Assembly (NCBI RefSeq): GCF_002003465.1
Contig: NZ_BDDQ01000036.1
Location: forward strand, 1 to 40,058
Length of the DNA stretch: 40,058 bases
Reading direction: 5' to 3'
Source of the DNA: Caenibacillus caldisaponilyticus
GTDB taxonomy: Bacteria; Bacillota; Bacilli; Bacillales; Sporolactobacillaceae
The translations under genes and the position numbers were made by a program. This document shows positions 1 to 8,624 of the stretch, in pieces. Under the pieces are notes generated by a model. It made no database searches and was not told the DNA's origin. It saw only the letters and a program-made list of their open reading frames with translations. Positions within the stretch are counted from its first letter, which is position 1, and every line of letters begins with the position of its first letter.

Positions 1-1
1 C

Positions 2-145
2 GCCGTGTTGATCGAAATGGACGAAAAATGGATATCGGGACGCAAATACCTGGATATGTCCGACTATTGGCAGTGGCGGAAAACGAAAGAGTTAGGCGTT
101 CAAACGATGAATCAGGAAGTTTCGGCGATCAAGAAAGTGGGATAA
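2..145 (+). CDS. IS256-family (mutator-type) transposase, C-terminal fragment
   Basis: An open frame enters from the left edge and encodes the last 47 residues of a transposase. The segment MDEKWISGRKYLDMSDYWQW matches in style the conserved C-terminal tail of IS256/mutator-family DDE transposases (acidic residue, W, GR-[KR]-Y-L). The stop is TAA at 143-145. The catalytic DDE residues lie upstream of the window. It belongs to the element whose right end truncates the next gene. The family call rests on this short tail plus the inverted-repeat-like terminus downstream. Confidence 0.65.
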   Translation, partial: AVLIEMDEKWISGRKYLDMSDYWQWRKTKELGVQTMNQEVSAIKKVG

Positions 146-155
146 TTTCTTCGAC

Positions 156-216
156 GTGTCAAGGAGAACGTGAAATACCTCGGAAGCGAGGAGTTGCCGC
201 GAAAGCGCCTTGACAC
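156..216. repeat. 9-bp inverted repeat in the IS end
   Basis: GTGTCAAGG at 156-164 is exactly complementary to CCTTGACAC at 208-216, with a 43-nt spacer. It lies just after the transposase stop, inside the insertion sequence. It could be a transcription barrier or part of the end structure. Confidence 0.45.
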
Positions 217-302
217 ACCTGTACTTTGACAACAATGATCATTAGTCCGGGAAGGCGACCGGCAGGGAGACTTGCCGGACTTACCTGCCATACGTCAGGT
301 CA

Positions 303-1169
303 TCAGGTCCATCTTTCTATCAAAGGGAAATTTACACAATAAAATGGACTTGACCCATGATGCGGAACAAAAACCTTTTCAACAATGTTTTGTTGATGAT
401 AATTGATAAACCACGGATTCATGAAAAAGTTCGTTGAACGCGAGATGAGAATATTTTTTTTCAATAAATCCGCTTGGATAAAGGCATCCTCCGTAATGAC
501 ACGAATCGTCCGCACCTTCTCCTCGGTTTTGTAGCTGGCCGTGAGTTGGGCGATCGCGCCCCTTGTAAACCGCGCAATGACAATCGCATGTTTTACCGTA
601 TCGTCCATGATTTGACCCATACTATAAAACTTCAAAATCTCATCTTTTAATAGGTGATATAAAATATAGATATCATGGATCATCAAATCATTGACCACAT
701 CTTCATGTAAATGGCGTGGCTCAAAGGGGCTCATTCTATGGACATCCACGGCGATCACTTTTTCTTGTGCCAATACATTTTCAAGCTCCATAATCGCTGG
801 ATTATATAACTCAATATGGCCGACTTGAAGTTTAACGCCTTTTTCTGTAGACGATCGAATTAACCTTTTGGCTTCAGACACGGTCCGAGCGATCGGTTTT
901 TCCATCAACATATGCACATGATGGTTAATGCATTGCATGCCGACTTGATAATGAAATTTTGTCGGAACGGCTATGCTGACGGCGTCGACTTGAGCCAGAA
1001 GGGAATTGAGTTGATCAAATTTCTGGACGTTGTATTTTTCCGCCATTTCTTGGGCCCGATCGAAGTTGTTATCGTATATGCCGATGAGTTGGCACTGTTC
1101 GGCTAAAGACGAGTAGACGCGAACATGATTTTCCCCCATGATGCCTGTCCCAATGACTCCTACCCTCAA
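303..1169 (-). CDS. Gfo/Idh/MocA-family sugar oxidoreductase, C-terminus lost to IS insertion
   Basis: This encodes an NAD(P)-dependent oxidoreductase of the Gfo/Idh/MocA family, which usually oxidises or reduces a (nucleotide-)sugar hydroxyl. The N-terminal Rossmann motif is VGVIGTGIMGENH. The family EKP motif (MEKPIARTV) is near residue 92, and the substrate-side histidine region includes VGHIELYNP and MIHDI. The start is TTG at 1167-1169, with GGGAGAGG six nt upstream. The protein has 288 residues where 310-340 is usual. The last ~17 residues (from PHHGSS onward) are encoded by the IS256-type terminus rather than by the original gene, so the final helices are missing. It probably follows the SQD1-like gene in one transcript. 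Function after truncation is doubtful. Confidence 0.8.
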   Translation of the reverse strand: MRVGVIGTGIMGENHVRVYSSLAEQCQLIGIYDNNFDRAQEMAEKYNVQKFDQLNSLLAQVDAVSIAVPTKFHYQVGMQCINHHVHMLMEKPIARTVSEAKRLIRSSTEKGVKLQVGHIELYNPAIMELENVLAQEKVIAVDVHRMSPFEPRHLHEDVVNDLMIHDIYILYHLLKDEILKFYSMGQIMDDTVKHAIVIARFTRGAIAQLTASYKTEEKVRTIRVITEDAFIQADLLKKNILISRSTNFFMNPWFINYHQQNIVEKVFVPHHGSSPFYCVNFPLIERWT

Positions 1170-1349
1170 TATTTCCTCTCCCTTCTTTAAGAGCTACAAC
1201 ATCCTATGCAATGTCACAAAATCGGGAGAGGACAAATGTCCCGGAGGTTCAGTGCATCATCCATCACACATCGGCCAAACGTCAGCGCTTCAGGCCGAAT
1301 GATCCTTTACCCCCGCAAATTTGGACTCGGCCTTTTTCCCGCCCCATTC

Positions 1350-2498
1350 TTATTGGCCTAACAAAGCGGTTTGGTATCGACTAATGGTGTCTCGATAAGG
1401 CAACAAATCGGTCATTGTTTGGCGAATACTCGATTCAAGGACTTGGGGTTCTTTTTTGAGCAACCGTTCGATGAAGCCGCGGTTATCCATTTCCATTTGG
1501 TGATCCTCTTTTTCAACTCTGGGATTTTTGATATGCGTCAATTGCACGTCAATGCCCGCTTCTCGACCCGCTTTTTGGACGGCTTCCCCTAAATCTTTCG
1601 GACTGACGAGCAGAGCCGCTTGATTGAAGACTTCGTATTCTTTGGCCTTGTTCATGTTTACGGCGTTAACTACGGAGGTCGCCGCATCCTCAAGCGTGAT
1701 CATCGGTTTTTTCTGTTCTCCTTTGCCGTAAATGGTGATCGGATAATTGGACAGCGCCTGAGCGCAAAAACGGTTGGGAACCACGCCGAAATAAAAGTCA
1801 AAGTCAAATCGGGTGGCCAATTTTTCCGATCGCTTCGTTTCCTCTGTCTGAGAACCAAAAATAATGGACGTGCGGATATCCGTAATCGGGATTTTCCACA
1901 TGTAATGCGCCAAAAACAGATTATTGATATCGTTCGCCCGGCTCATGTGATACCACGAGGTGGCCATGGCCGGATACGGGATTTTTTCCTTGCCCTTTTT
2001 CCCCTCGACCGTTAAAAACCCTTCGGGAATTTTAAATTCGGGCGCGCCATAAACCCCGGTTGTAGTCGTCACGATGAGGTGGCGATCCTCAAGGCCGAGT
2101 TCATGCATCCCCCATAAGATGTTCCTCATCATGCCATTGTTATTTTCCTGCGTAAAAGCAGCCGTTCGACCGTTGATATGAGAATACGGCGCCGAAGGCT
2201 GGGAAGCGAGATGGACGATGGTTGTAGGCTTAAACTGTTTCAATAATTGGTAAACAAAGTCGATATCCGTCAAATCGCCCTTTATAAAATGCAGATTGGT
2301 GAATCCTTGTTCATTGGCGGCTTGCATCCGCCCGTCGATCTCTTCGATCGGAATGGCGCTGACGCTGCCGATTTGCTCGACCCACCGTCTCCGCGCGAGA
2401 TTATCGACTCCGATAATTTGTTCATCCGGAAACGTTTTGCTCAATTTTAAAAAGGTCGGCCAGCCCAAATACCCATCGGCACCGGTTAACAAGATCAT
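1350..2498 (-). CDS. SQD1-like NAD-dependent epimerase (UDP-sulfoquinovose synthase family)
   Basis: This 382-residue short-chain dehydrogenase/epimerase closely follows the plan of SQD1/Agl3, which builds UDP-sulfoquinovose from UDP-glucose and sulfite. Visible features are GADGYLGWP (nucleotide loop), VDNLARRRW, HLASQPSAPYSHI, a TTTTGVYGAPE stretch in place of the SQD1 TMGEYG region, IPYPAMATSWYHMSRANDI (catalytic Tyr), and the C-terminal NPRVEKEDH, which matches SQD1 NPRVEAEEH. The usual YxxxK reads YHMSR here (codon CGG), an Arg for Lys change at a catalytic position. The start is ATG at 2496-2498, with AAGGTGGG eight nt upstream; a longer in-frame start at 2534 has no such site. It diverges from the GalE-like gene. 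True sulfoquinovose synthesis is inferred from family similarity. Confidence 0.85.
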   Translation of the reverse strand: MILLTGADGYLGWPTFLKLSKTFPDEQIIGVDNLARRRWVEQIGSVSAIPIEEIDGRMQAANEQGFTNLHFIKGDLTDIDFVYQLLKQFKPTTIVHLASQPSAPYSHINGRTAAFTQENNNGMMRNILWGMHELGLEDRHLIVTTTTGVYGAPEFKIPEGFLTVEGKKGKEKIPYPAMATSWYHMSRANDINNLFLAHYMWKIPITDIRTSIIFGSQTEETKRSEKLATRFDFDFYFGVVPNRFCAQALSNYPITIYGKGEQKKPMITLEDAATSVVNAVNMNKAKEYEVFNQAALLVSPKDLGEAVQKAGREAGIDVQLTHIKNPRVEKEDHQMEMDNRGFIERLLKKEPQVLESSIRQTMTDLLPYRDTISRYQTALLGQ

Positions 2499-2669
2499 TG
2501 GCAACCCACCTTGATCGATATAAATTAAACCCATTCATAGTGGCAATATATGTTCCATAAAAACGGTTGTGACAATATGGGGCCCCGCGAAAAAAGAAAC
2601 GCAATTGCGCCATTCACCCATGCATGAACGGAAAAAATGAATAATGTAACTGAGGAGGAGGAATTGGTC

Positions 2670-3584
2670 ATGATTCTTGTAACGGGCGCTGCGGGCTATA
2701 TCGGCTCTTACTTTATCAAACATTTAACGGAAAACGGCCACACCGAAAAAATCAAAGCGGTCGACAACTTTGAATGCGGGCACCATGAGCGGGTCAATGA
2801 TATAAAAATTGACAAACTGGACTTGACGGATATCGCTCAAGTCCAATCCATCATGAAGGACGTCAGCATCGTCGTGCATTGCGCGGGCATCAGCTCCATT
2901 CCGGAATGCGAAAAAGATAGCCAACGCGCCATACTCGCCAATCTTTTGGCGGTGCGCCACCTCCTTGAAGAAGGGGCTAAAAACGGTCTGAAAAAAATCA
3001 TTTTTCCCTCGTCCTTTTCCGTTTATGCCCCCGGACAAGCGCGCATTTCGGAGCGGTCGGCGCTCGGGCCTTACCACTTTTACGGCCATTTGAAGCTCTG
3101 GGCAGAGATGCTCATCCAATCCTATAAAAATAGCCACCGCATTGACTACGTGATTTTCCGCCAAACCAATGTGTGCGGAAAAGGCTTAAGCCACAAAAAC
3201 AATGTCGTCCATGCGATGTGCCAGGCGGTCAAAAACGATCACCCTATCACGATTTATGGCGACGGCCGCCAGACCCGCAATTTTATCCATATTAAAGATG
3301 TCGTCCATTATTATCGTTTGGCCATGAAAGATCAGCATCAAGGGATCTATAATTTAGGCGGCCATGAAACCAAATCCATCAACAATATCGCCCGCTTGAT
3401 TGCCGATCGCGGCGAACAAACCATGAAGAAAAAGGTGCGCATCATCCATTTGCCGTCGGATCGTGAAGGAAGAGAATTGACCACGCCGGACTTTGTTTGC
3501 GATATTTCCAAGCTCATCAACGATTTCCATTATTCTCCGCGTCATTCTATACAAGATATCATTCAGGAAGACTTGGAAGCGTAG
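2670..3584 (+). CDS. NAD-dependent UDP-sugar epimerase, GalE-like
   Basis: This 304-residue extended short-chain dehydrogenase/reductase resembles UDP-glucose 4-epimerases. It begins with the NAD loop GAAGYIGSY. It has VVHCAGISS, then PSSFSVYAPG (catalytic Ser/Thr region), and the catalytic Tyr-Lys pair in YGHLK. ITIYGDGRQTRNFIHIKDVV is the substrate-binding segment typical of nucleotide-sugar epimerases. The start is ATG at 2670, behind the strong SD GAGGAGGAG; an upstream in-frame ATG at 2637 lacks one. It is divergent from the SQD1-like gene. It probably supplies a UDP-hexose for the same glycan. The exact sugar cannot be read from sequence. Confidence 0.85.
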   Translation: MILVTGAAGYIGSYFIKHLTENGHTEKIKAVDNFECGHHERVNDIKIDKLDLTDIAQVQSIMKDVSIVVHCAGISSIPECEKDSQRAILANLLAVRHLLEEGAKNGLKKIIFPSSFSVYAPGQARISERSALGPYHFYGHLKLWAEMLIQSYKNSHRIDYVIFRQTNVCGKGLSHKNNVVHAMCQAVKNDHPITIYGDGRQTRNFIHIKDVVHYYRLAMKDQHQGIYNLGGHETKSINNIARLIADRGEQTMKKKVRIIHLPSDREGRELTTPDFVCDISKLINDFHYSPRHSIQDIIQEDLEA

Positions 3585-3757
3585 TTTTCGGCGCGTTTTT
3601 TTTTTTTAAAGACCAACCTTGCATTCATGCGTCCGAAAAAGGCTTCTGCCCTCGGCGGATCAATGATGAGCGAGACGGCAAAAGAAAGAAAGGCGGGACG
3701 CTCGGCGCCAATGAAAAGCCGGGCCGCCGCTCTTATTCGCGCTTAGCCTATCCGGTA

Positions 3758-4726
3758 CTATGATCCGTAAATCTCTTTCGCAATAAGATCGGACAGTTCC
3801 ATGACGCGGCGGCCGTCTTCCGCCGACACTTCAGGGCGGTCGTTGTTCAAAATCGCCTGGATGAAGTGCCTCATTTCATCTTTGAGCGTTTCCCTTTTTT
3901 CTACTTCCAGCAGTTTGCGCTTGCAGTGATAGGAGCGCCTATCGGTTCTTTCCAAGATTTCAATTTGATCTTTTAATAAATCCGCAATCACCGTCCGGTC
4001 TTTTTCGATCACTTGAATGCGCCGCTCGTGATGTGCGCCGGCTCGATTGCCGGACACATGGACGAACACCCCATTTCCGAGAAGAATGTGAGCGGAGACG
4101 TGGTCCGCGAACGGTTGGATTTTCAAATGGCGCTTCGTCACACCGGCCGCTTTCACCTGGGCGATATCGGTTTGCAACCGCCGGGCGATTTTAAACGACA
4201 AATCCAAGTCGTGAACCATGACGGCCAAAATGACGTCGACGTCCACCTTTTTTCGCAGTGGGATATGCCTTTTCAATTCAATGGAAACGACATCATCCCA
4301 ACGGACGAGTTCTAAAAGCTGCTGAAAAACCGGATGAAAACGCTCGACATGGCCGATCTGGATTTTGACGGGATGCGCCTGTAACAGCGCTTCAATGCGC
4401 CGCGCTTCGTCGACCGTGTGCATAAAAGGCTTCTCGACAAAGACGTGTTTGTCCCGGAGAATGGCCTTTTTTGTGACGGCATAATGACCGCTCGTCGGCA
4501 CGGCGACAACCACCATGTCGGCCGCCGCCAACAATTCCTCATCGTTCTCATAAAAAGGCACGCGATACATTTGGCTCACTCGTATGCCGCGTTCCGTCGC
4601 GATGTCATATACCCCGACGACTTCGGCTTCATGGATTTCCAGCAGATGGCGCAAATGATTGGTCCCCATAAATCCGGCGCCTACGATGCCGACTTTTATA
4701 GGCGGGGCGATTTGACCGTTTTTCAA
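3758..4726 (-). CDS. Gfo/Idh/MocA-family nucleotide-sugar oxidoreductase
   Basis: A full-length, 322-residue member of the family. It has a Rossmann loop VGIVGAGFMGTNH, the EKP motif in VFVEKPFMHTV, the IGHVERFHP strand, and MVHDLDLSFK with the conserved His/Asp. The start is TTG at 4724-4726, with AGGAGG eight nt upstream. It is divergent from the DegT aminotransferase and hexapeptide acyltransferase. Oxidoreductase, aminotransferase and acyltransferase together resemble the WbpB/WbpE/WbpD logic, in which C3 of a UDP-sugar is oxidised, aminated and acylated. Unlike the paralogue at 303-1169, it keeps the C-terminal helix region (DEMRHFIQAIL..., VSAEDGRRVMEL). Substrate is unknown. Confidence 0.85.
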   Translation of the reverse strand: MKNGQIAPPIKVGIVGAGFMGTNHLRHLLEIHEAEVVGVYDIATERGIRVSQMYRVPFYENDEELLAAADMVVVAVPTSGHYAVTKKAILRDKHVFVEKPFMHTVDEARRIEALLQAHPVKIQIGHVERFHPVFQQLLELVRWDDVVSIELKRHIPLRKKVDVDVILAVMVHDLDLSFKIARRLQTDIAQVKAAGVTKRHLKIQPFADHVSAHILLGNGVFVHVSGNRAGAHHERRIQVIEKDRTVIADLLKDQIEILERTDRRSYHCKRKLLEVEKRETLKDEMRHFIQAILNNDRPEVSAEDGRRVMELSDLIAKEIYGS

Positions 4727-4808
4727 TGGTATTTCCTCCTCTATGCCGGATGCACCCGGGTTTGGACGGCGTGATCCCCGAAGATCCAGCGCAATCCTGC
4801 CGTTTCTT

Positions 4809-4818
4809 CATATATATG
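4809..4818. promoter_or_regulatory. palindromic -10-like element between divergent sugar genes
   Basis: CATATATATG is a perfect 10-bp palindrome in the 131-bp spacer between the oxidoreductase (minus) and the DegT gene (plus). CATA-type -10 boxes are typical of sporulation sigma-E and sigma-K promoters, so this one could be read in both directions. No clear -35 partner is visible, so this is tentative. Confidence 0.25.
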
Positions 4819-4857
4819 TGTGTATGGAGAAAACGCAATGAAGGAGTTTACGACCTC

Positions 4858-5970
4858 ATGAACATTCCCTTAATGGATATTCAACGGCAAAACCGGCAAT
4901 TAAAAAAACGACTTCATGAAGCTGTGCAGAGGGTTTTGGAGAGCGGGACTTTCATCAGCGGCGAAGAAAACCGGTTATTGGAAGCGAAAATGAAGCGATA
5001 TACAGGGGCCAAACATGCCATTGGCGTGAACAGCGGCACCGATGCCCTCATCCTGTCCTTGCGGGCCTGTGGAATCGGCCGGGGAGACGAAGTCATCACC
5101 ACCCCCTATACCTTCTATGCCACCGTTGAAGCCATCTTGCAGGTCGGCGCCCTCCCCGTCTTCGTGGATATCCATGACCGAACTTATAACATCGATGTGG
5201 AACAGCTTCAGCTGGCGCTCTCGGAAAAAACCAAAGCGGTCATCCCCGTCCATCTCTTTGGTCTACCGGCGAATTTGCAAGAAATACGGGCATTCGCGGA
5301 TCGCCACAACCTTGTCGTCATCCAAGATGCCTGCCAAGCCGCCGGTGCAGCTTACCACGGGCAGCCGATTGAAGCATGGGGCGATTTGATCTGCCTCTCT
5401 TTTTACCCGACAAAAAATTTGGGCGCGTGCGGGGACGGCGGAATGATTCTGACCAACAACGATGAATACGCGAACCGTCTGCGGCGTTTGCAAACCCATG
5501 GAACCTATAAAAAATATCATCATGCCGAAGTGGGCTATAACAGCCGGCTCGACGAACTCCAAGCGGCGATTCTGTCGGTGAAGATCGACTACTTGCCGCA
5601 ATGGAATCAACAGAGGCAAAAGAATGCCAAACAATACAATCATGCCTTTAAGGACCTGCCGATCGGTCTGCCGGTGATGCCTGATGACCGGGACCATGTC
5701 TGCCATTTATATGTTTTAAAAACGGAAAAAGCTCCCGAACTGATGAACTATTTACAGGAACACGGGGTCGGTTCCGGCATATATTATCCGCTTCCGCTTC
5801 ATCGGCAAATCGCCTTAAAGAACAAATACAAATCGCTCGACTTGGCACGGGCCGAATCCGCCGCCGGGAAAACCGTCGCGATCCCCGTTTATCCCGAGCT
5901 GACGGAGGATGAAAAAGCCTTTGTCATTGAAAAGGTGAAAACATTTTTTACGCAGGAGGGCAGGCGATGA
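4858..5970 (+). CDS. DegT/DnrJ/EryC1/StrS-family sugar aminotransferase
   Basis: This 370-residue PLP-dependent aminotransferase acts on keto-sugars bound to a nucleotide. Markers in order are SGTFISGEEN, NSGTDALILSLRACGIG, GDEVITTPYTFYATVEA, the PLP-binding Asp in VVIQDACQAAGA, the PLP lysine in SFYPTKNLGACGDGG, and GYNSRLDELQAAIL. The start is ATG at 4858-4860, with AAGGAG 11 nt upstream; longer in-frame extensions do not look like the family. The stop overlaps the acyltransferase start by 4 nt, so the two are translationally coupled. It probably aminates the product of the divergent oxidoreductase. Confidence 0.9.
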   Translation: MNIPLMDIQRQNRQLKKRLHEAVQRVLESGTFISGEENRLLEAKMKRYTGAKHAIGVNSGTDALILSLRACGIGRGDEVITTPYTFYATVEAILQVGALPVFVDIHDRTYNIDVEQLQLALSEKTKAVIPVHLFGLPANLQEIRAFADRHNLVVIQDACQAAGAAYHGQPIEAWGDLICLSFYPTKNLGACGDGGMILTNNDEYANRLRRLQTHGTYKKYHHAEVGYNSRLDELQAAILSVKIDYLPQWNQQRQKNAKQYNHAFKDLPIGLPVMPDDRDHVCHLYVLKTEKAPELMNYLQEHGVGSGIYYPLPLHRQIALKNKYKSLDLARAESAAGKTVAIPVYPELTEDEKAFVIEKVKTFFTQEGRR

Positions 5971-6719
5971 AAAACAAGAGGGATAGTTCCGTTATTCTGG
6001 GACAAGACGTGGCGATCGGGGAACATGTCCATTTCGGCCCAAACGTTGTGATCGGCGACCGCGTCAAGATCGGCCATCATGTCGTGATTAAAGAAGGCGT
6101 GACGATTGAACATGACGTGGATATCGGCGACTTTGCCATCATCGGCAATCCGCCGCTGCGCGGCCCCTCCCCCTTGCCGCCGACACGCATCGAAGCCGGG
6201 ACAAGGATCGGCCCCCGCGCCATCATTTATAAAGGTGCCTTGATCAAACGAAATTGCTATGTTGCGGATCTCGCCACCATTCGAGAGCGCGTGATCATCG
6301 GCGACCATACCATCATTGGCAGAGGCGTCGCGATCGAAAACGATACCGAGATCGGATCACGGGTGAAAATTGAAACCAATGCCTATATCACCGCCTACTC
6401 CAACCTTGGCGACGATGTATTTATCGCACCGGCCGTCGTGACATCCAATGACCCGACCGCCGCCCGATCCAGCCACCCGATACGCCTTAAAGGAATTACG
6501 GTCAAAACGGGCGGACGCATCGGCGCCGGGGCCGTCATTCTGCCCGGCATCACCATACACAAGGAGGCATTGGTCGGCGCCGGCAGCGTCGTGACCAAAG
6601 ACGTGCCGGAAAAAGTCATTGTTATCGGGAATCCCGCCCGCATATTAAAGGCCGTGCCGGAAGAACAATGGCTGAGTTGTTTGAGATCCGCCGCTCAAAA
6701 CGAAAACCATCTTCAGTAA
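5967..6719 (+). CDS. hexapeptide-repeat (left-handed beta-helix) N-acyltransferase
   Basis: A 250-residue protein built from [LIV]-G-x-x hexapeptide repeats (for example VILGQDVAIGEHV, VVIGDRVKIGHHV, AIIYKGALIKRNC, VVIGDHTII-like turns). Such repeats form the left-handed beta-helix of WbpD-like acyltransferases. The C-terminal VGAGSVVTKDVPEKVIVIGN is the usual cap region. The start ATG overlaps the aminotransferase stop (ATGA), with GGAGGG just upstream. It most likely acylates the amino sugar made by the preceding enzyme. An insertion, NPPLRGPSPLPPTRIEAGT, interrupts the helix near residues 62-80. The acyl donor and exact sugar are not determinable. Confidence 0.85.
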   Translation: MKNKRDSSVILGQDVAIGEHVHFGPNVVIGDRVKIGHHVVIKEGVTIEHDVDIGDFAIIGNPPLRGPSPLPPTRIEAGTRIGPRAIIYKGALIKRNCYVADLATIRERVIIGDHTIIGRGVAIENDTEIGSRVKIETNAYITAYSNLGDDVFIAPAVVTSNDPTAARSSHPIRLKGITVKTGGRIGAGAVILPGITIHKEALVGAGSVVTKDVPEKVIVIGNPARILKAVPEEQWLSCLRSAAQNENHLQ

Positions 6720-6970
6720 CAATCGCCGTCCTTCAACGCATCCGTTTGTGCGCGGGGCATAGCCCAATTGCCAAGCGTTCGGCCGTGAAAAACCGAATTG
6801 AGGCTTGTTCCGCCCATCCGGCGCTCTCCATCATAAAAGACAGCTTGAGATGCCGTTGCATACATTCAAAATCATGCCGAAATTAATGGCCATTGGGGGC
6901 AAAGAAAAAACGGTGAGTCCGTTTTAGAGGATCGGGGAAGATAGGGAAACTTTTTCGAGGTGGGGTAGGA

Positions 6971-8593
6971 ATGATGAAGTGGTATTTTTTTGAAACCTTT
7001 ACGTATTTTGCGCAAACGATCACCGAAGCGTTTAAGGATCTCAATATTCCCGTCGTGACGCCAAATTTTGCACCCGAAACAAATGCGCCCGCCGCCTTAA
7101 AGAAACAATTGGACGCCTGCCGCCCGGATATCATTTTGACCACGGGATGGACGGCCTGCCACCAAAAAAGCTATCTTCAAACCATTAAGGACTATTGCGA
7201 TCGGCATCGGGCGTTTCACGTGTATTGGTCGTTGGAAGACCCGCTCCATACCGAATTGTGGAGTAAATATATCTTGGAAAATGCGGCGCCGGACTACGTC
7301 GTCACGCATGAATTCGGGTTCGACCAACAATATCAAAAGTGGGGCATCCCTTCAAGTTACCTTCCATTGGCTTGTCTCCCGGCGATTCATTACAAACGCA
7401 TGGCCGTGCCCACATACGTTTCAGACATCGCGGTCGTGGGCAATTATCATCCATCCGCTCCTTCGTTCGTCGCTTTTAGACACCACAGCCTCAATACTTT
7501 GCTGAAACCCTTATTGGAGCAAAGGGAATATAGCATTTCGTTTTATGGAAAAAATTGGAATATCTATACTAAAGGAATTAAAAAACCGCTTTCCAAAATT
7601 TCCTTCCGCGGGAGCATTCCTTATCAAGAAGTGCCTAAGGTCTATAGTTCCGCCAAAATCGTCTTAGGCATACAGAACACCCCGCAGCTGTTGACGCGAA
7701 GAACCTTTGAATCGATGGGATGCGGGGCTTGTTTGTTAACCTTGAACACGCCTGCCGTCAACCGCCATTTTGAAAACGGCAAGCATCTCATAGCCGTGAA
7801 CAATGAAAGCGAGACCGTTGAGAAGACCGACCTTCTGCTGGAAAACGAGCCGATGCGGCAAACCATCGCGGCCAACGCCCAACAATGCGTCCACGAACAC
7901 CACACGTACCAGCAACGTTTAACGGCATTATCGGAACGAATCGCTTCTTATGTGGACGCCAAGAAAAAAAATAAAAAAATCTTTCCATTACCTAACGAAC
8001 TCCACAAAGAAATAAAAACCTCGTTCACCGCATCGATTGATCATCGGAACCAATGCCGGACCGACCAACTTTTTGTCCACAAAGAGAACGGGAAAAACTT
8101 ACAAACAGCGTACCTCGCTTTTCCATTAAAAAAGGACGCGGATTATGAGCTGACCAAGGCCACCTTAAAAGTTTTTCTCAGTCAAAAAACGGAGCAGCCC
8201 TGCACCATCCAATGCTATCAAGTGCTGTCGCCATGGAACGCCGCCACACTAAAATCGAGAAAAAAGCCGGTCCTGAACAAGACGCCCATCGGCTCCATAA
8301 CGATCGACCGGCCTTTTACCCCCGTTTATCCGTGGACGGAAAATTGGTACACCCTTGACATCACGCAGGCGGTCAAAGATTGGTTGCGGCGAAGCGAAGG
8401 AAATTTCGGTCTTTGTCTTACCATGGGGCCGGACAGCGATGGAAAAGCGTGCTTTGTCGGCCAAGATTACAAAGGAGGATTCCGGCGGATTATGTATAGC
8501 GATCGCTTTTTCCCCAAATTGGAATGCGTGTATAAGAAAACAACTGATAAAATAGTAAAAAAAGCATGGCGGGCATTTCTGCCCATGACCTGA
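6971..8593 (+). CDS. CgeB-like spore maturation protein with C-terminal DNRLRE domain
   Basis: A 540-residue fusion. Residues ~1-335 resemble CgeB, a glycosyltransferase-like protein of the B. subtilis spore outer layer. Markers are YFFETFTYFAQTI, WSLEDPLHTE, VVTHEFGFD, IAVVGNYHPSAP, and a GT1-like C-terminal segment with RRTFESMGCGACLLT. Residues ~365-535 match the DNRLRE beta-sandwich pattern: AYLAFPLKK, ATLKVFL, SPWNAATL, WYTLDITQAVKDWL and FPKLECVY. The start is ATG at 6971 (or 6974), with GAGGTGGGG upstream. A CATACATTC box at 6859-6867 is reminiscent of sigma-E/K -10 elements. It follows the sugar-modifying genes and probably attaches their product to the spore surface; this last point is inference. 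Confidence 0.8.
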   Translation: MMKWYFFETFTYFAQTITEAFKDLNIPVVTPNFAPETNAPAALKKQLDACRPDIILTTGWTACHQKSYLQTIKDYCDRHRAFHVYWSLEDPLHTELWSKYILENAAPDYVVTHEFGFDQQYQKWGIPSSYLPLACLPAIHYKRMAVPTYVSDIAVVGNYHPSAPSFVAFRHHSLNTLLKPLLEQREYSISFYGKNWNIYTKGIKKPLSKISFRGSIPYQEVPKVYSSAKIVLGIQNTPQLLTRRTFESMGCGACLLTLNTPAVNRHFENGKHLIAVNNESETVEKTDLLLENEPMRQTIAANAQQCVHEHHTYQQRLTALSERIASYVDAKKKNKKIFPLPNELHKEIKTSFTASIDHRNQCRTDQLFVHKENGKNLQTAYLAFPLKKDADYELTKATLKVFLSQKTEQPCTIQCYQVLSPWNAATLKSRKKPVLNKTPIGSITIDRPFTPVYPWTENWYTLDITQAVKDWLRRSEGNFGLCLTMGPDSDGKACFVGQDYKGGFRRIMYSDRFFPKLECVYKKTTDKIVKKAWRAFLPMT

Positions 8594-8624
8594 AACGGCC
8601 ATGGTTTGTTGCGGAAGGCATAAG

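Larger units (their letters stand above)
1..356 (+). mobile_element. IS256-family insertion sequence, right-hand part
   Basis: The window opens inside an insertion sequence. The C-terminal end of a mutator-type (IS256) transposase is followed by about 200 bp of noncoding end sequence. The terminus appears to be at about 351-356, where the + strand reads TTTACACAATAAAATGGACT and then TGACCC; this resembles the inverted-repeat ends I recall for IS256-family elements. The boundary is supported by the neighbouring oxidoreductase gene, whose protein stops resembling its family exactly there. The left end lies outside the window, so the target duplication cannot be checked. Confidence 0.7.

Noticed and set aside
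3597-3608. T-run after the GalE-like gene as an intrinsic terminator
   Set aside because: The run of T is long but no stable GC-rich stem precedes it, so it was not listed as a terminator.
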